Assembly: GCA_021740905.1 (NCBI GenBank) | Contig: JAIOYV010000009.1 | Span: 1 to 64,000 of the forward strand | Length of the DNA: 64,000 bases | Direction of reading: 5' to 3' | From: Bacteroidales bacterium | Lineage (GTDB): Bacteria > Bacteroidota > Bacteroidia > Bacteroidales > M50B96 | Shown here: in pieces, positions 15,264-25,482 of the stretch | Numbering within the stretch: position 1 is the stretch's first letter | Layout: every line of letters begins with the position of its first letter | The notes under the pieces: model-generated | Database searches by the model: none | Seen by the model: the letters and a program-made list of their open reading frames with translations, nothing else | What the model was told of the DNA's origin: nothing | Position numbers and translations under genes: made by a program

Positions 15264-17702
15264 TTACTCAATGACGACTGCTTTTTCCACCTTATCTTTC
15301 AGCAAAGCAAATTCCAACACATCCATAATGGTTGACACAAAGCGGAAGGTAAGCCCTTTCAGGTAAATATCTTTTATTTGCTCAATGTCTTTTTGGTTAT
15401 CTTTTGATAGAATGATCTCCTTTATGTCGGCCCGCTTGGCAGCCAGGATTTTTTCTTTGATCCCGCCCACAGGAAGCACTTTTCCTCGCAGGGTGATTTC
15501 GCCTGTCATAGCGATATTCGATTTCACTTTTCGTTGAGTAAAAGCGGAGGCAATCGACGATACCATAGTAATCCCAGCCGATGGCCCATCTTTTGGGATA
15601 GCCCCTTCCGGAACATGCACATGCACGTTCCATTTTTCAAAAACATCAGGAGAAATATCCAAAAGGCTGGAATGTGCTTTCAGGTATTCGAGTGCAATGA
15701 CAGCCGATTCCTTCATCACATCGCCCAGGTTTCCGGTGAGGGTGAGGTTTCCCTTGCCTTTGCTGAGGCTGGTTTCGACAAAGAGGATTTGTCCTCCCAC
15801 GGCAGTCCAGGCTAAGCCGGTGACCACACCAGCAAATTCATTCCCTTGATACGAATCGTTCAAGTATTTTGCAGGGCCAAGAATGTCGTAAAGCAATTCT
15901 TCGCTTATTTTTTTATCGAATGTCTCGTTGAAGGCAATGCGCCGGGCAGCCGAGCGACAAATCTTTGCAATGGTTTTGTCCAACTCGCGAACGCCCGATT
16001 CACGGGTATGATTTATAATGACGCTTTCGATTATTTTCTTCGAAAAGGTCAACTGGCTGCTTTTTACACCGTGCGCTTCCAGTTGCTTAGGGATTAGATG
16101 ACGCTTTGCAATCTCTACTTTTTCTTCTACAATGTAACCACTTACATCAATCATCTCCATACGATCGCGCAAGGCAACATTAATCGTACTTATGGTGTTG
16201 GCAGTGGCAATGAACATCACTTTCGAGAGGTCGTAATCGAGTTCAAGATAATTATCATGGAAAGCATAATTTTGCTCCGGGTCGAGCACTTCAAGAAGAG
16301 CAGACGAGGGATCGCCACGGAAATCATTGCCCACCTTATCAATTTCATCCAAAATGAAAACAGGGTTCGACGACTTGGTCTTTTTTATATTTTGAATGAT
16401 CCGCCCGGGCATGGCACCAATATAGGTTTTCCGGTGTCCACGAATTTCCGATTCGTCATGCAGACCGCCTAGCGACATCCTTATATAGTTGCGGTTTATG
16501 GCCCGTGCAATGGACTTGCCAAGCGAGGTCTTCCCTACACCGGGAGGCCCGTACAAACACAAGATAGGGGACTTTAAATCGCCCTTCAATTTTAAAACAG
16601 CTATATGTTCCAGGATCCGGTCCTTAACTTTCTCCAGACCAAAATGGTCTTCTTCCAGAATTTTCTGGGCGTTGGACAAATCAAAATTATCTTCGGTAAA
16701 TTCGTTCCAGGGAAGCTCCAACAAGGTACGGAGGTAATTCGACTGGATGGAATAATCGGGGGCTGCAGGGTTGATCCTCTGCAACTTTTCAATGTCTTTC
16801 TTAAACGCTTCGGCAACTGTTTCGTCCCACTTTTTATCTTTTGCCAGGGCTTTCATCTCTTCAATTTCCTGGTCGATGGGATTACTGCCCAGTTCCTCCT
16901 GGATGGTTTTCATTTGCTGATGCAGGAAATACTCCCTTTGTTGTTGATCCATCTCGGTGCGGACTTTTCCCTGCACCTCGTTTTTCAGTTCCAGCATCTG
17001 TATCTCGCGGGTGAGGAATTCTAATAACTGAACAGCCCTGTCTTGCAAGTCTTCAATTTCGAGGAGCTTTTGCTTATCAGCCGTATTCAGATCAGAATTT
17101 GAAGAAATAAAGTTGATAAGGAAAACCGGATTTTCAATATTCTTTATAGCAAATGATGCTTCGGGTGGGATATTGTATGACAACTGCACCACTTTCAACG
17201 AAAGGTCTTTCAATGATCCTATAATAGCATTAAATTCGGCTGTATACCCAGTCATGACCACCTCTTTCAGAAGCGAAACTCTTGCTTTGAAATAGGGTTC
17301 CGAAGTCAGCATTTCAGTTACCATAAACCGGCGTTTTCCCTGAATGATCACCGTAAAAACACCATCGGGCATTTCCAATAGTTTTACGATTTGGGCAACG
17401 GTCCCTGTTGTAAAAAGATCTTTGGCCTCTGGTTCTTCTATGTTTGCATCCATTTGCGAAAGACAGCCGATAATGCGGTTGCTATTGTAATATTCGCGAA
17501 TCAGCTGGATCGACTTTTGGCGGCCTACGGTAATTGGGATTACCACACCCGGAAACAAAACCGTATTTCGCAAAGGAAGAATTGGAAGTACATCTGGCAC
17601 TTCCATGTCGTTTAATGATTGTTCATCCCCATCAGGGATTATTGGAATAAACTCGGCTTCACCACCGATTATATTTGAAAATTCAGCTTCTCTGTAACCC
17701 AT
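15264..17702 (-). CDS. lon: Lon ATP-dependent protease (endopeptidase La)
   Basis: An 812-residue protease with the three Lon parts: an N-terminal substrate-binding domain (about 35-240), an AAA+ domain with Walker A GPPGVGKT (385-392) and Walker B ILDEID (about 450-455), and a C-terminal protease domain with the Ser-Lys dyad S708 (KDGPSAG) and K751. It degrades misfolded and regulatory proteins in the cytoplasm. Length and motifs are normal. The 328 bases upstream carry repeated ACCACAAT-AA-ATTGTGGT palindromes that could be operators or simple intergenic repeats. Confidence 0.97.
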   Translation of the reverse strand: MGYREAEFSNIIGGEAEFIPIIPDGDEQSLNDMEVPDVLPILPLRNTVLFPGVVIPITVGRQKSIQLIREYYNSNRIIGCLSQMDANIEEPEAKDLFTTGTVAQIVKLLEMPDGVFTVIIQGKRRFMVTEMLTSEPYFKARVSLLKEVVMTGYTAEFNAIIGSLKDLSLKVVQLSYNIPPEASFAIKNIENPVFLINFISSNSDLNTADKQKLLEIEDLQDRAVQLLEFLTREIQMLELKNEVQGKVRTEMDQQQREYFLHQQMKTIQEELGSNPIDQEIEEMKALAKDKKWDETVAEAFKKDIEKLQRINPAAPDYSIQSNYLRTLLELPWNEFTEDNFDLSNAQKILEEDHFGLEKVKDRILEHIAVLKLKGDLKSPILCLYGPPGVGKTSLGKSIARAINRNYIRMSLGGLHDESEIRGHRKTYIGAMPGRIIQNIKKTKSSNPVFILDEIDKVGNDFRGDPSSALLEVLDPEQNYAFHDNYLELDYDLSKVMFIATANTISTINVALRDRMEMIDVSGYIVEEKVEIAKRHLIPKQLEAHGVKSSQLTFSKKIIESVIINHTRESGVRELDKTIAKICRSAARRIAFNETFDKKISEELLYDILGPAKYLNDSYQGNEFAGVVTGLAWTAVGGQILFVETSLSKGKGNLTLTGNLGDVMKESAVIALEYLKAHSSLLDISPDVFEKWNVHVHVPEGAIPKDGPSAGITMVSSIASAFTQRKVKSNIAMTGEITLRGKVLPVGGIKEKILAAKRADIKEIILSKDNQKDIEQIKDIYLKGLTFRFVSTIMDVLEFALLKDKVEKAVVIE

Positions 17703-17860
17703 TTATATTTTTGTCAAAAATGTACTTATTAGAATCGTCTTAATGAAAAATCCGCAGGTTTATGTCCCAAGTCAGTCAGCTTGTCACGATTTACCTGCGA
17801 ATTTTCTCAGCCCACCTACAGGTCAAGGCTTGTGCCAAAGAGGCAAAAGAGGCAAAAAGA

Positions 17861-18030
17861 ACCACAATAAATTGTGGTGATACCTCAACATAACAAACAC
17901 TAGCAACACCACCGAACCACAACAGCCCAAGCGCCACGGTCTAAGCCCCACGGCTAATGCACCACAATAAATTGTGGTGATAACTCAACCTCAACATAAA
18001 CCTCCTCATAAATTGTGGTGCTGACTCAAC
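17861..18030. repeat. ACCACAAT-AA-ATTGTGGT palindromic repeats upstream of lon
   Basis: Two nearly identical 29-base copies (17861-17889 and 17961-17989) begin exactly 100 bases apart. A third partial copy (about 18005-18030) keeps AAATTGTGGTG and the CTCAAC tail. Each full copy has perfect 8-base arms around AA. The rest of 17703-18030, the gap between lon and the glmU-like gene, holds no gene. Confidence 0.75.
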
Positions 18031-19221
18031 TTAGGAAAATCTTCTGTATTTCTGGCTTTGCTCAAACACATGCTCCAAAATCTTTTTCTCTACCTCATCG
18101 AATTCGATGTGCCGCCTTTCCATTACCAATTTGGCCACATAAAAAGCCGCTACCTTTTTATATTCCTGAAAGCCTTGTGGCCCGCCCCAGGCAAAGGATG
18201 GAACGAAGTTTCGCGGAAATCCCGAACCAAAAATATTCGCAAATACCCCGACAACAGTCCCTGTGTTGAACATGGTATTAATGCCACATTTTGAATGATC
18301 ACCCATTATCAAACCGCAAAATTGAAGACCCGTACCTTTAAAACGGTTTTCCACATAATTCCAGACTTTTACTTCAGCATAATTATTTTTCAGGTTCGAA
18401 TTATTTGTATCGGCTCCCAGGTTGCACCATTCGCCAATTACGGAATTGCCCAGAAAACCATCGTGGCCTTTATTGGAATATCCCTGAATGACCACATTGT
18501 TCAATTCGCCCCCGACTTTGGAATGAGGCCCGATAGTGGTTGGCCCATAAATCTTCGCCGACAGTTTTACGGTTGATGATTCGCCCAAAGCGAATGGACC
18601 CCGTATAACCGAGCCTTCCATAATTTCAGCATCACGGCCAATATATATAGGGCCGGTAGATGCATTAAGGATGGCACATTCCACTTTGGCACCTTCTTCT
18701 AGAAATACATTTTCGGGAGCAAGCACTTGGTTCGTAGAACTTAGTACCTCCGATCTCTTTCCCTTGGTCAACCATTCAAAATCCTGCTTCAAACATTCGC
18801 CATTCAAACTAAAAATATCATAAGGAAATGTTACTTGAAGGAATTTGCTTTCAAAAATAATTTCTTCGTAAATTCTTGCATTACAAGGGTTGAAACTGGT
18901 CAATCCCTCTGCGGTTAAGCATACAGCTATACATTCTCCATCCGCAATCAGAGATTGTCCTGCATTTAAACTTTGAATTGACTTTACCAAATTAGCATCA
19001 GGTATTAGCCCGCCGTTGATAAGGGTGTTCTCTGATTTACTGATCAATTGAAATTTTTCACCAAGATAGTCCTGGGTGAAATGTGAGCATTTGGAATTTA
19101 GAAAATGTTCCCATTTTTCGCGAATAGTAATTATGCCAATGCGCAAGTCGGCAATTGGCCTGGTGTAAGTCAACGGCAATAAATGATCGCGGTAGCGGTT
19201 GTCAAATAGTATGTAATTCAT
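18031..19221 (-). CDS. GlmU-like nucleotidyltransferase/acetyltransferase (Bacteroidota type)
   Basis: A 396-residue protein beginning MNYILFDN with a degenerate sugar-nucleotidyltransferase N-terminal half and, from about residue 170, a left-handed beta-helix of hexapeptide repeats (GRDAEIMEGSVIRGPF, GPTTIGPHSKVGG). This layout matches the alternate bacterial GlmU group, thought to make UDP-N-acetylglucosamine for the cell wall and lipopolysaccharide. The acetyltransferase half is well preserved, while the nucleotidyltransferase half lacks an obvious LxxGxGTRM motif, which is normal for this group. It stands between the rpmE2 terminator and lon on the same strand. Confidence 0.83.
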   Translation of the reverse strand: MNYILFDNRYRDHLLPLTYTRPIADLRIGIITIREKWEHFLNSKCSHFTQDYLGEKFQLISKSENTLINGGLIPDANLVKSIQSLNAGQSLIADGECIAVCLTAEGLTSFNPCNARIYEEIIFESKFLQVTFPYDIFSLNGECLKQDFEWLTKGKRSEVLSSTNQVLAPENVFLEEGAKVECAILNASTGPIYIGRDAEIMEGSVIRGPFALGESSTVKLSAKIYGPTTIGPHSKVGGELNNVVIQGYSNKGHDGFLGNSVIGEWCNLGADTNNSNLKNNYAEVKVWNYVENRFKGTGLQFCGLIMGDHSKCGINTMFNTGTVVGVFANIFGSGFPRNFVPSFAWGGPQGFQEYKKVAAFYVAKLVMERRHIEFDEVEKKILEHVFEQSQKYRRFS

Positions 19222-19300
19222 CTGCTTAGGTTGAAAATAAATTATTCATAATGGGATAAAAGTAAGCTTTTATGCTGAAAAGATAAACCAAGAAGGCATA

Positions 19301-19326
19301 AAAAAACCCCGACATGCGGGGTTTTT
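19301..19326 (-). terminator. Terminator of rpmE2
   Basis: AAAAAACCCCG-ACATG-CGGGGTTTTTT: a GC-rich stem flanked by A and T runs, so it can work in both directions. It lies 15 bases after the rpmE2 stop. Confidence 0.85.
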
Positions 19327-19340
19327 TAGAGATCTATATT

Positions 19341-19607
19341 TTAGTTGCTTTTTCGCTTATCGAAATGCTTTTGGTACTTGTTCATGAACTTATCAACACG
19401 TCCAGCTGTATCAACCAACTTCATCTTGCCTGTATAGAACGGGTGCGATGTATTGGATATTTCAAGCTTAATAAGCGGATACTCAACGCCTTCTAATTCA
19501 ATAGTATCTTTTGTTGGCGCGGTCGACTTTGTCATAAACTGATATTCGTTCGACATGTCCTTGAACACTACCAACCTGTAATTCTCCGGATGAATTCCCT
19601 TCTTCAT
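19341..19607 (-). CDS. rpmE2: 50S ribosomal protein L31 type B
   Basis: An 88-residue ribosomal protein starting [17 protein letters not shown], with the family motif [12 protein letters not shown] at its centre. It lacks the zinc-binding CxxC cysteines of type A L31, which identifies the zinc-independent type B form. It has its own promoter (19650-19680) and terminator. Confidence 0.97.
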   Translation of the reverse strand: MKKGIHPENYRLVVFKDMSNEYQFMTKSTAPTKDTIELEGVEYPLIKLEISNTSHPFYTGKMKLVDTAGRVDKFMNKYQKHFDKRKSN

Positions 19608-19649
19608 TTTACTATTTTTTCTTTAAATTCTTAATTTCTAATTGGCTGG

Positions 19650-19680
19650 CAAAAGTACATATAGTTTTTTAGAATGCAAA
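19650..19680 (-). promoter_or_regulatory. Promoter of rpmE2
   Basis: On the minus strand, TTTG (19680-19677), 19 bases, then TACTTTTG (19657-19650). This is a perfect match to the Bacteroidota -33/-7 promoter, 43 bases before the start codon. Confidence 0.75.
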
Positions 19681-19840
19681 TAGATAGGGAAATAGAATTC
19701 AACAAATTTATGAACAGTCTCAAGTTCTCAGTTGGCAGTCGGCAGTTCAGAGTCTCCAGGCCTGAGTATTCAGCGTGAAAAGAATATGGCTTTGGACATT
19801 TTGTCAACCCGAAACACGGAACACGGAACACGAAACCAGT

Positions 19841-20650
19841 TTAAGCAAACAATTCCTTCACTACCCCGGCAAACTCATCAAATACCTCAGCATTTGTGGC
19901 TATAATTTCACTGCCGAAAATATAATCTGAGCCTTTGCTGAAATCGGACACCTTGCCACCAGCCTGTTGCACGATAAATGCCCCTGCTGCCACATCCCAG
20001 GCATGGAGGCTATACTCATAAAAAGCATCGAAACGACCACAAGCCACATAAGCCAGGTCGGTAGCAGCCGAACCCAACCGACGGATGCCGTGCGAGTTCT
20101 TCATAAAATACTCCAGGCTTTTTAGCATAGGTTGAATCCTGTCGTAGTCGTAATATGGAAACCCGGTCGCAATAAGGCTATCTTTCACGGCCTTGGCTTC
20201 TGATACTTTTATCTGTTTGCCATTCAGAAATGCAGTGCTTCCATTCCAGGCATAGAAACATTCATCGAGACTAACTTCATACACCACCCCCACAACAATC
20301 TCATCACCCTCCATAAGCGCAATGGAAATGGCAAAAGGAGACAGGCCATGAATAAAGTTGGTGGTTCCATCCAATGGGTCGACTATCCAGTTGAAGTGTT
20401 CCCCTTGTTTGGTTTCGGTGCCTTCTTCTACGATAAACCCGGCCTCGGGCACTATTTTCTTTAGCTCCTCCACCAGATTTTTTTCTGCTTCCTTATCGAC
20501 ATAGGAAACAAAATCGTGCAAGCCTTTAGTTTCTACATTTGAGGTACTAAAATTCTCCCATTCGACTCTGAGGAATTTGCTAGTCGTTTTGGCCAGTTTA
20601 ACGGTCTGTAATGCAATGCTTTTATAATCTGGAATGGATTTCATTATCAA
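19841..20650 (-). CDS. Inositol monophosphatase family protein
   Basis: A 269-residue Mg2+-dependent phosphatase of the IMPase/SuhB family. Metal ligands are visible: E75 and E76 in IVEEGTE, D91 and D94 in DPLDGTTN, and the C-terminal HAWDVAAG aspartate. It hydrolyses inositol 1-phosphate or a similar sugar phosphate; the true substrate cannot be told (SuhB, HisN and CysQ are related). It appears to be transcribed alone, with a -7-like TAGTTTTG on the minus strand at 20675-20668. Confidence 0.92.
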   Translation of the reverse strand: MIMKSIPDYKSIALQTVKLAKTTSKFLRVEWENFSTSNVETKGLHDFVSYVDKEAEKNLVEELKKIVPEAGFIVEEGTETKQGEHFNWIVDPLDGTTNFIHGLSPFAISIALMEGDEIVVGVVYEVSLDECFYAWNGSTAFLNGKQIKVSEAKAVKDSLIATGFPYYDYDRIQPMLKSLEYFMKNSHGIRRLGSAATDLAYVACGRFDAFYEYSLHAWDVAAGAFIVQQAGGKVSDFSKGSDYIFGSEIIATNAEVFDEFAGVVKELFA

Positions 20651-20739
20651 GATATTTTTTGTCTTGACAAAACTATAAAGATTGCTGGTAAATAATTAAT
20701 GATTATTGACTATTGATTAATTTGCTTGTTAATCCTTCC

Positions 20740-21708
20740 CTACTTATTCCGCCCATCAACCCTATTGCTCACAAACTTGAAGTATATGTTTTCGTTGGTC
20801 ACATTGGTTTCGGTGTATGTGCCCATGCAATCGAGTTGGAATCCACTACTTAGGTAGGCTTCAAATTCATTATCCTGATTATGAGAGAAGTGATTTTCAT
20901 TATCAAAAGTCAGGAGAACCAATTCAGTGCTGGACAATTTTTCAACTTCAAAAAACCTGTCCTTTATGCTGAAATCGATCCCCGAAACATAATTGAAATC
21001 AAACAGCGGAGAATAAATACCGGTAAAATCGAAGATTGCCATTATTTTCACAACCGGCATTGGGAATCCATGGAATTGAATGCCCTCACGCAACCCAATG
21101 CTATTATCAACCCATTGCCATTCGGAAACAAATTCGAAAGCACCTGAATATGTTTTACCATACTGCATTTCCGGATTGTCATCGTTGTATAGTGGAGCAT
21201 CCGGGTCGAAATAATTGTAGGTGATGTAAATCTTGTACTCCCCGTTCTTTTTTAAGGTCAATTCGTAATCGAAATTGATCTGCACATTGCTTTTGGAATA
21301 AGCATTTTCATATTCATTCTTCGGTAACACTACATAATAAATAGTATCAAATATGAAAGCATTAGTAGTAGTCAATATTTGATTGTAAGTGGCCAGTGCA
21401 TCGTCATAATTAAACGTTTTGGAAAGTACTCTTTGGTCATTGAATTCCTGAGGCAAGGGATTACCTAACCCATCAACAGCATTCTCACATTCATTATCCA
21501 ACCATAAGAACTTGGAGTCGTATGAGAAAAACAATTCGGAGTACCCACTTTCGAGATTCCACACTGCAGAAAGGTCGTTTAAGGTTGTGAAATTATATAC
21601 CTCCTCATTTTCATATTCATTTTCATCATCATGGTCGCAAGCTGAAAGGGGGATGATAAAAAGAAAGGCCAAAATCCATAGAGATAAAGTAAAATAATTG
21701 GTTTTCAT
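20740..21708 (-). CDS. Hypothetical lipoprotein, 322 aa
   Basis: The family is not recognised. The preferred ATG at 21708 gives a lipoprotein signal peptide (hydrophobic segment then PLSAC), followed by an acidic stretch rich in Asp, Glu and Asn. Acidic residues right after the lipid cysteine are often a surface-export signal in Bacteroidota. The frame is open 66 bases further upstream, but that part lacks a signal-like sequence. The rest is rich in Tyr, Phe and Asp and looks beta-stranded. No enzymatic motif is seen. Confidence 0.72.
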   Translation of the reverse strand: MKTNYFTLSLWILAFLFIIPLSACDHDDENEYENEEVYNFTTLNDLSAVWNLESGYSELFFSYDSKFLWLDNECENAVDGLGNPLPQEFNDQRVLSKTFNYDDALATYNQILTTTNAFIFDTIYYVVLPKNEYENAYSKSNVQINFDYELTLKKNGEYKIYITYNYFDPDAPLYNDDNPEMQYGKTYSGAFEFVSEWQWVDNSIGLREGIQFHGFPMPVVKIMAIFDFTGIYSPLFDFNYVSGIDFSIKDRFFEVEKLSSTELVLLTFDNENHFSHNQDNEFEAYLSSGFQLDCMGTYTETNVTNENIYFKFVSNRVDGRNK

Positions 21709-21830
21709 AGTAATTTTAGTTTGGTAATGTAATAAGACGGCATCGAAATCAAATAGTTGTTTTTTGACAATCATAAAATTAGATTCTACAGGTATTCTTC
21801 TTATTGATCAATCAACAATAATCATTAATA

Positions 21831-23096
21831 TCAGTCCCTCAACGCATCAATTGGTTTTATCCTTACAGCACGGCGGGCAGGGATCAGACCGGCCAAAGCA
21901 CCAGAAATTATCAGGATAACAAGGGCAGTAATAGCCACTTTGAAATCCACTTCGGGGCGTTGGAACATTTCGTTGGCGGCACCAAATTTAATGAGTGCGT
22001 AATTGATCCCTTCGACCAATCCCACACCAATGGCCAAACCCACGTACCCGGAAATGGCTGTAAGAAAAACCGATTCGGTGATGATCTGGCTCATTATGAC
22101 ACGAGGCGATGCACCGATTGCCCGCTGGATGCCGATTTCCTTGGTGCGCTCTTTCACAATGACCAGCATGATATTGCTGATGCCAATTACACCGGCCAAA
22201 AGGGTCCCGATCCCCACCAACCAAATCAAGGCTTTGATACCATTGAACAAGCCTTTCATCTGGTTAAAATTTTCTTCCAGGTTGAAATGCCCAAATGCTT
22301 CTTTGTCGTCGGGGTGTATGGTATGCCGTCGGGCCAATAGCTCCATCACTTTTGCTTCGAGGATCGCCGCCGAAACATCATCGTGCGAGGTAATGGAGAA
22401 CCAGCCGACTATATCGCCATAGTTGTAGGTTTTCTGTAGGGTGGTAAAGGGGATGAAAATGCTCTGTTCTTTTTCGCCCCCAAAATTGATTTGGGTGTTC
22501 AGGGGCTTGAAAACCCCCACCACCTGAAAGTAAATCCCGTTGATGCGAAGGTACTCGCCAACCGGATTTTCTCCGGGATCGAATAGCACCTCTCTTACCC
22601 TGGTACCGATTACGGCTATCTTACGTTTTTCAAGAATGTCGTTTTCGTTTATGAACCGGCCTGCCAGCATCTCCATCGGGTCAATCTTGTTCCAGTCGGG
22701 GTAATCGCCCACAATGGAAAAAGCCCCGGTTTTATTTTTATGGATGGTGTTGTTAGAGCCATCGCCCGCCGACCAGCCCCTTATTTTAGGGGCCAGGTAC
22801 TTTATTTCGGAGATATTGTCACGCAGGGCCTGAATGTCGTCGTTGTTGAAATTGAAATTTCGTCCTCTTGGGAATCCTTTGTAGGGCATGGTAGTTCCTT
22901 GTGTCCAGATAAAGATGCTGTTGGTGGCAAAATTCCCCATCCCCGAACTTACCCCGTTCTCAAGCCCCCTGCCCGATCCGAGCATAATGATCAGCATAAA
23001 AATACCCCAGAACACCCCAAAGGCTGTCATAAACGTACGGAGCTTGTTCTTTTTCAAGGTATGAAATATTTCCTGCCAGCGGTCTTTGTCGAACAT
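21831..23096 (-). CDS. MacB-type ABC transporter permease (1)
   Basis: A 421-residue permease with one N-terminal membrane segment (about 20-40), a large periplasmic MacB_PCD domain (about 45-290) and three C-terminal membrane segments of the FtsX domain. The conserved ERTKEIGIQRAIGAS motif lies between the second and third helices. Such permeases use ATP hydrolysis in the cytoplasm to drive movement in the periplasm, for export or lipoprotein transport. A close paralogue lies upstream (23288-24520), and they are separated by 190 bases. Neither contains an ATPase and none is adjacent; the nearest candidate is at 58118. Confidence 0.9.
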   Translation of the reverse strand: MFDKDRWQEIFHTLKKNKLRTFMTAFGVFWGIFMLIIMLGSGRGLENGVSSGMGNFATNSIFIWTQGTTMPYKGFPRGRNFNFNNDDIQALRDNISEIKYLAPKIRGWSAGDGSNNTIHKNKTGAFSIVGDYPDWNKIDPMEMLAGRFINENDILEKRKIAVIGTRVREVLFDPGENPVGEYLRINGIYFQVVGVFKPLNTQINFGGEKEQSIFIPFTTLQKTYNYGDIVGWFSITSHDDVSAAILEAKVMELLARRHTIHPDDKEAFGHFNLEENFNQMKGLFNGIKALIWLVGIGTLLAGVIGISNIMLVIVKERTKEIGIQRAIGASPRVIMSQIITESVFLTAISGYVGLAIGVGLVEGINYALIKFGAANEMFQRPEVDFKVAITALVILIISGALAGLIPARRAVRIKPIDALRD

Positions 23097-23100
23097 GTCT

Positions 23101-23287
23101 TGTTAGTTCTGAGTTAATTAGTTCTGAGTTCTGAGTTAAATTTAGTAATAGCTATCATTTGATTAATTGAAAATCGAAATTAGAAATTAGAAATTTGGAG
23201 GTTCGGTAACTTTCTCCATCTTTCATTTTATTCATCTTTCAAAATTTACGATTCAACATTTATCATTTATCAATAAAAAATAATCAT
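23101..23287. other. Intergenic stretch with AGTTCTGAGTT repeats
   Basis: The gap between the two permease genes has about three imperfect copies of AGTTCTGAGTTA (23105-23140) and AT-rich low-complexity sequence. No promoter or gene is clear. Confidence 0.5.
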
Positions 23288-24520
23288 TTATTCGTCTTTC
23301 AATGCTTCAACAGGTCTTATGGCCACAGCCTTCCTGGCAGGGATGTAACCCGCTAATAATCCCGCAATGATCAATACAATGGTGGCACTTATAGCAATTC
23401 CCAAATTGGCTTCGGGGTTTCTGAAAAACTCCGACTTGATATAGGGAGAAACCATTTCCAGCACACCAACGCCCAGCACCAAACCAATGTATCCGGCCAG
23501 GGCAGTGATAAAAATAGCTTCCTGCATAATCAGCATTAAAATAGAATTGGGTGTGGCACCCAGCGATTTCCGGATGCCAATTTCTTTGGTACGCTCGTTT
23601 ACCGAAATCATCATAATATTGCTTACGCCCACTATTCCTGCTATGATGGTGCCTATGCCGATTATCCAGATGAAAATGCGGATGGCCGCAAAAAGATCCA
23701 TGAATTTCTTGAATTCCTCCACTGCATTCCAGATAAACATAGCCCGGTCGTCGCCCTTGTCGAAATTGTGTTGGGCTGCCATCTTTGCCCTGATTTCTTC
23801 TTCCATGCGTTTGCTGTCGGCAATTTCGTTCGATGCCACCGTGACAGCCAGGGTCTGCAATTGGTCGCGGCCCATAAATACCTGTTGGGCTGTGGTTATG
23901 GGAATATACACAGTTCGTTGGTTGCCCTGTCGGCCATCGTCATCTTCGAAAACACCAATCACCTTAAAAGGCACACCCTGGATGTTGACATACGCATTGA
24001 TGGCAGCCTCATTCTTAAAAAGGGCTTCTTTTACAGCGATACCTATGCAGGCCACTTTCTGGTTTTTGCTTACATCGAGGGGATTTATAAAACGGCCTTC
24101 GCGAAGTATTACTTTTTCTATGGGGCCATAATCGGGGTGGATGCTTCGGATGTCGAAATTGCCATACTCGCTTTTGTACCTGATAATGTTGTCGCCCCAC
24201 ACAAAGGAACGACCGGCGATATATTCGATGCCCTGCACGCCTGATTTAATGTTGGTATAGTCGGCATTTTCGAACACAATATCGCGACCAGGTTGTAAGC
24301 CTTTGTAGGGCAAACTGGTCTGTCCACCCCATATCCAGAGGGTATTTACGGCTGATGATTTGAACTGATCGTGCACGCCATTCTCCAAACCATGCCCCGA
24401 CCCCAGTAATATTATCAACATGAAAATGCCCCAGGCCACACTGAAACCAGTGAGAAATGACCGGAGCTTATTTTTTCTGATGGTAACGAAAATCTCTTCC
24501 CACCTGTCGATGATAAACAT
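23288..24520 (-). CDS. MacB-type ABC transporter permease (2)
   Basis: A 410-residue permease with the same architecture as its downstream paralogue: an N-terminal membrane helix, a MacB_PCD periplasmic domain and an FtsX domain with ERTKEIGIRKSLGAT before the third helix. The N-terminal motif RKNKLRSFLTGFSVAWGIFM closely parallels the paralogue. The two probably arose by duplication and form a heterodimeric permease that recruits an ATPase from elsewhere. The cargo is unknown. Confidence 0.9.
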   Translation of the reverse strand: MFIIDRWEEIFVTIRKNKLRSFLTGFSVAWGIFMLIILLGSGHGLENGVHDQFKSSAVNTLWIWGGQTSLPYKGLQPGRDIVFENADYTNIKSGVQGIEYIAGRSFVWGDNIIRYKSEYGNFDIRSIHPDYGPIEKVILREGRFINPLDVSKNQKVACIGIAVKEALFKNEAAINAYVNIQGVPFKVIGVFEDDDGRQGNQRTVYIPITTAQQVFMGRDQLQTLAVTVASNEIADSKRMEEEIRAKMAAQHNFDKGDDRAMFIWNAVEEFKKFMDLFAAIRIFIWIIGIGTIIAGIVGVSNIMMISVNERTKEIGIRKSLGATPNSILMLIMQEAIFITALAGYIGLVLGVGVLEMVSPYIKSEFFRNPEANLGIAISATIVLIIAGLLAGYIPARKAVAIRPVEALKDE

Positions 24521-24586
24521 AGTTGGTTCGGCTGTTAAGTTTCATCAAATGTATTCAAAACTTTGCTTTCAAAAAAATTTTATATT

Positions 24587-24775
24587 GGTTGAGTGGTTGA
24601 GAAGTTGAGTGGTTGAGTGGTTGAGTGGTTGAGTGGTTGAGTGGTTGAGAAGTTTTTACCTTACTTGTGTCTTACTTACGTACTTACGTAACATACCAAC
24701 TTACCTAACTCACCTTACATACCTACTTACCTACTTACCTTACTTACCTTACTTACCTACTTACCTTACTTAGAG
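24587..24775. repeat. Simple tandem repeats (GGTTGAGT and CTTA/CCTTA)
   Basis: About seven copies of an 8-base unit GGTTGAGT (24587-24652) are followed by a run of CTTA/CCTTA/CTTACGTA units to about 24775. The array fills the gap before the RNA methyltransferase stop codon. Such arrays can vary in length by slippage. Confidence 0.8.
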
Positions 24776-24780
24776 CTCCA

Positions 24781-25470
24781 TCAATCCGATGCCCCATTCT
24801 TCAGAATCTTGCTGCAAACCGAGTGGACAAGGTGCATATCATCTTCGGAAAGCACGGCAAGGCGTTCTATGATCCGGTTGTAAATATTGCTGCCCGGAGT
24901 AAACTCCAATTCTAAAAGGGCCATTTCGGTTTTCGAGAGCAGGGCCTTGTAGGTGGCTGTATTTCGGTTTTCCTGTGCTGTTGATGAAATAAGATTGATC
25001 TCCGACAGACTGTAGGCATAAAGCATCACCGCTTGGGCAAGGTTGAGCGATGGGTACAGGTTTTTCATGGGAATGGTGCTGACAATATCGCAAAGGGCGA
25101 TTTCCTGATTTGTCAACCCCGATTCCTCCCGCCCAAAAACAATGGCTACCGAGGCGATCAAAGTCCCTTTTTTCTGAATAATAGCAGACAATTCGTCAAG
25201 GGTATAGTTGTCAGTTTTTACATGCCGGGATTTTGCAGAGCTTGCAATAGCGAAGTCAATATCTTCCAATGCCTGTTCAAGAGATGTATATACCTGTGCT
25301 TTCTCAAGAATATCGTTCGACGCATGGGCCAACCACCTGGCAGGCCCAGATAAATGATCGCATGGGTTGATAAGGCGCAACTCCGAAAAGCCCATTGTTT
25401 TAATGGCACGGGCTGCCGACCCCACATTTTCAGGCACTGCCGGTTCAACCAAAATGAATACAATTTTCAT
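24781..25470 (-). CDS. TrmJ-like RNA 2'-O-methyltransferase (SPOUT)
   Basis: A 229-residue SPOUT-class enzyme. The N-terminal FILVEPAVPENVGSAARA, central IVFGREESGLTN and C-terminal SLNLAQAVMLYAY are the three TrmH/TrmJ motifs that build the knotted S-adenosylmethionine site. TrmJ methylates the ribose at position 32 of tRNA. The ATG at 25470 is preferred over the ATG at 25482, because it starts directly with the family's MKIVFIL. The gene begins 12 bases after the PspC stop and is probably co-transcribed with it. The tRNA target is inferred from family likeness. Confidence 0.85.
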   Translation of the reverse strand: MKIVFILVEPAVPENVGSAARAIKTMGFSELRLINPCDHLSGPARWLAHASNDILEKAQVYTSLEQALEDIDFAIASSAKSRHVKTDNYTLDELSAIIQKKGTLIASVAIVFGREESGLTNQEIALCDIVSTIPMKNLYPSLNLAQAVMLYAYSLSEINLISSTAQENRNTATYKALLSKTEMALLELEFTPGSNIYNRIIERLAVLSEDDMHLVHSVCSKILKNGASD

Positions 25471-25482
25471 TGGCCAATGCAT

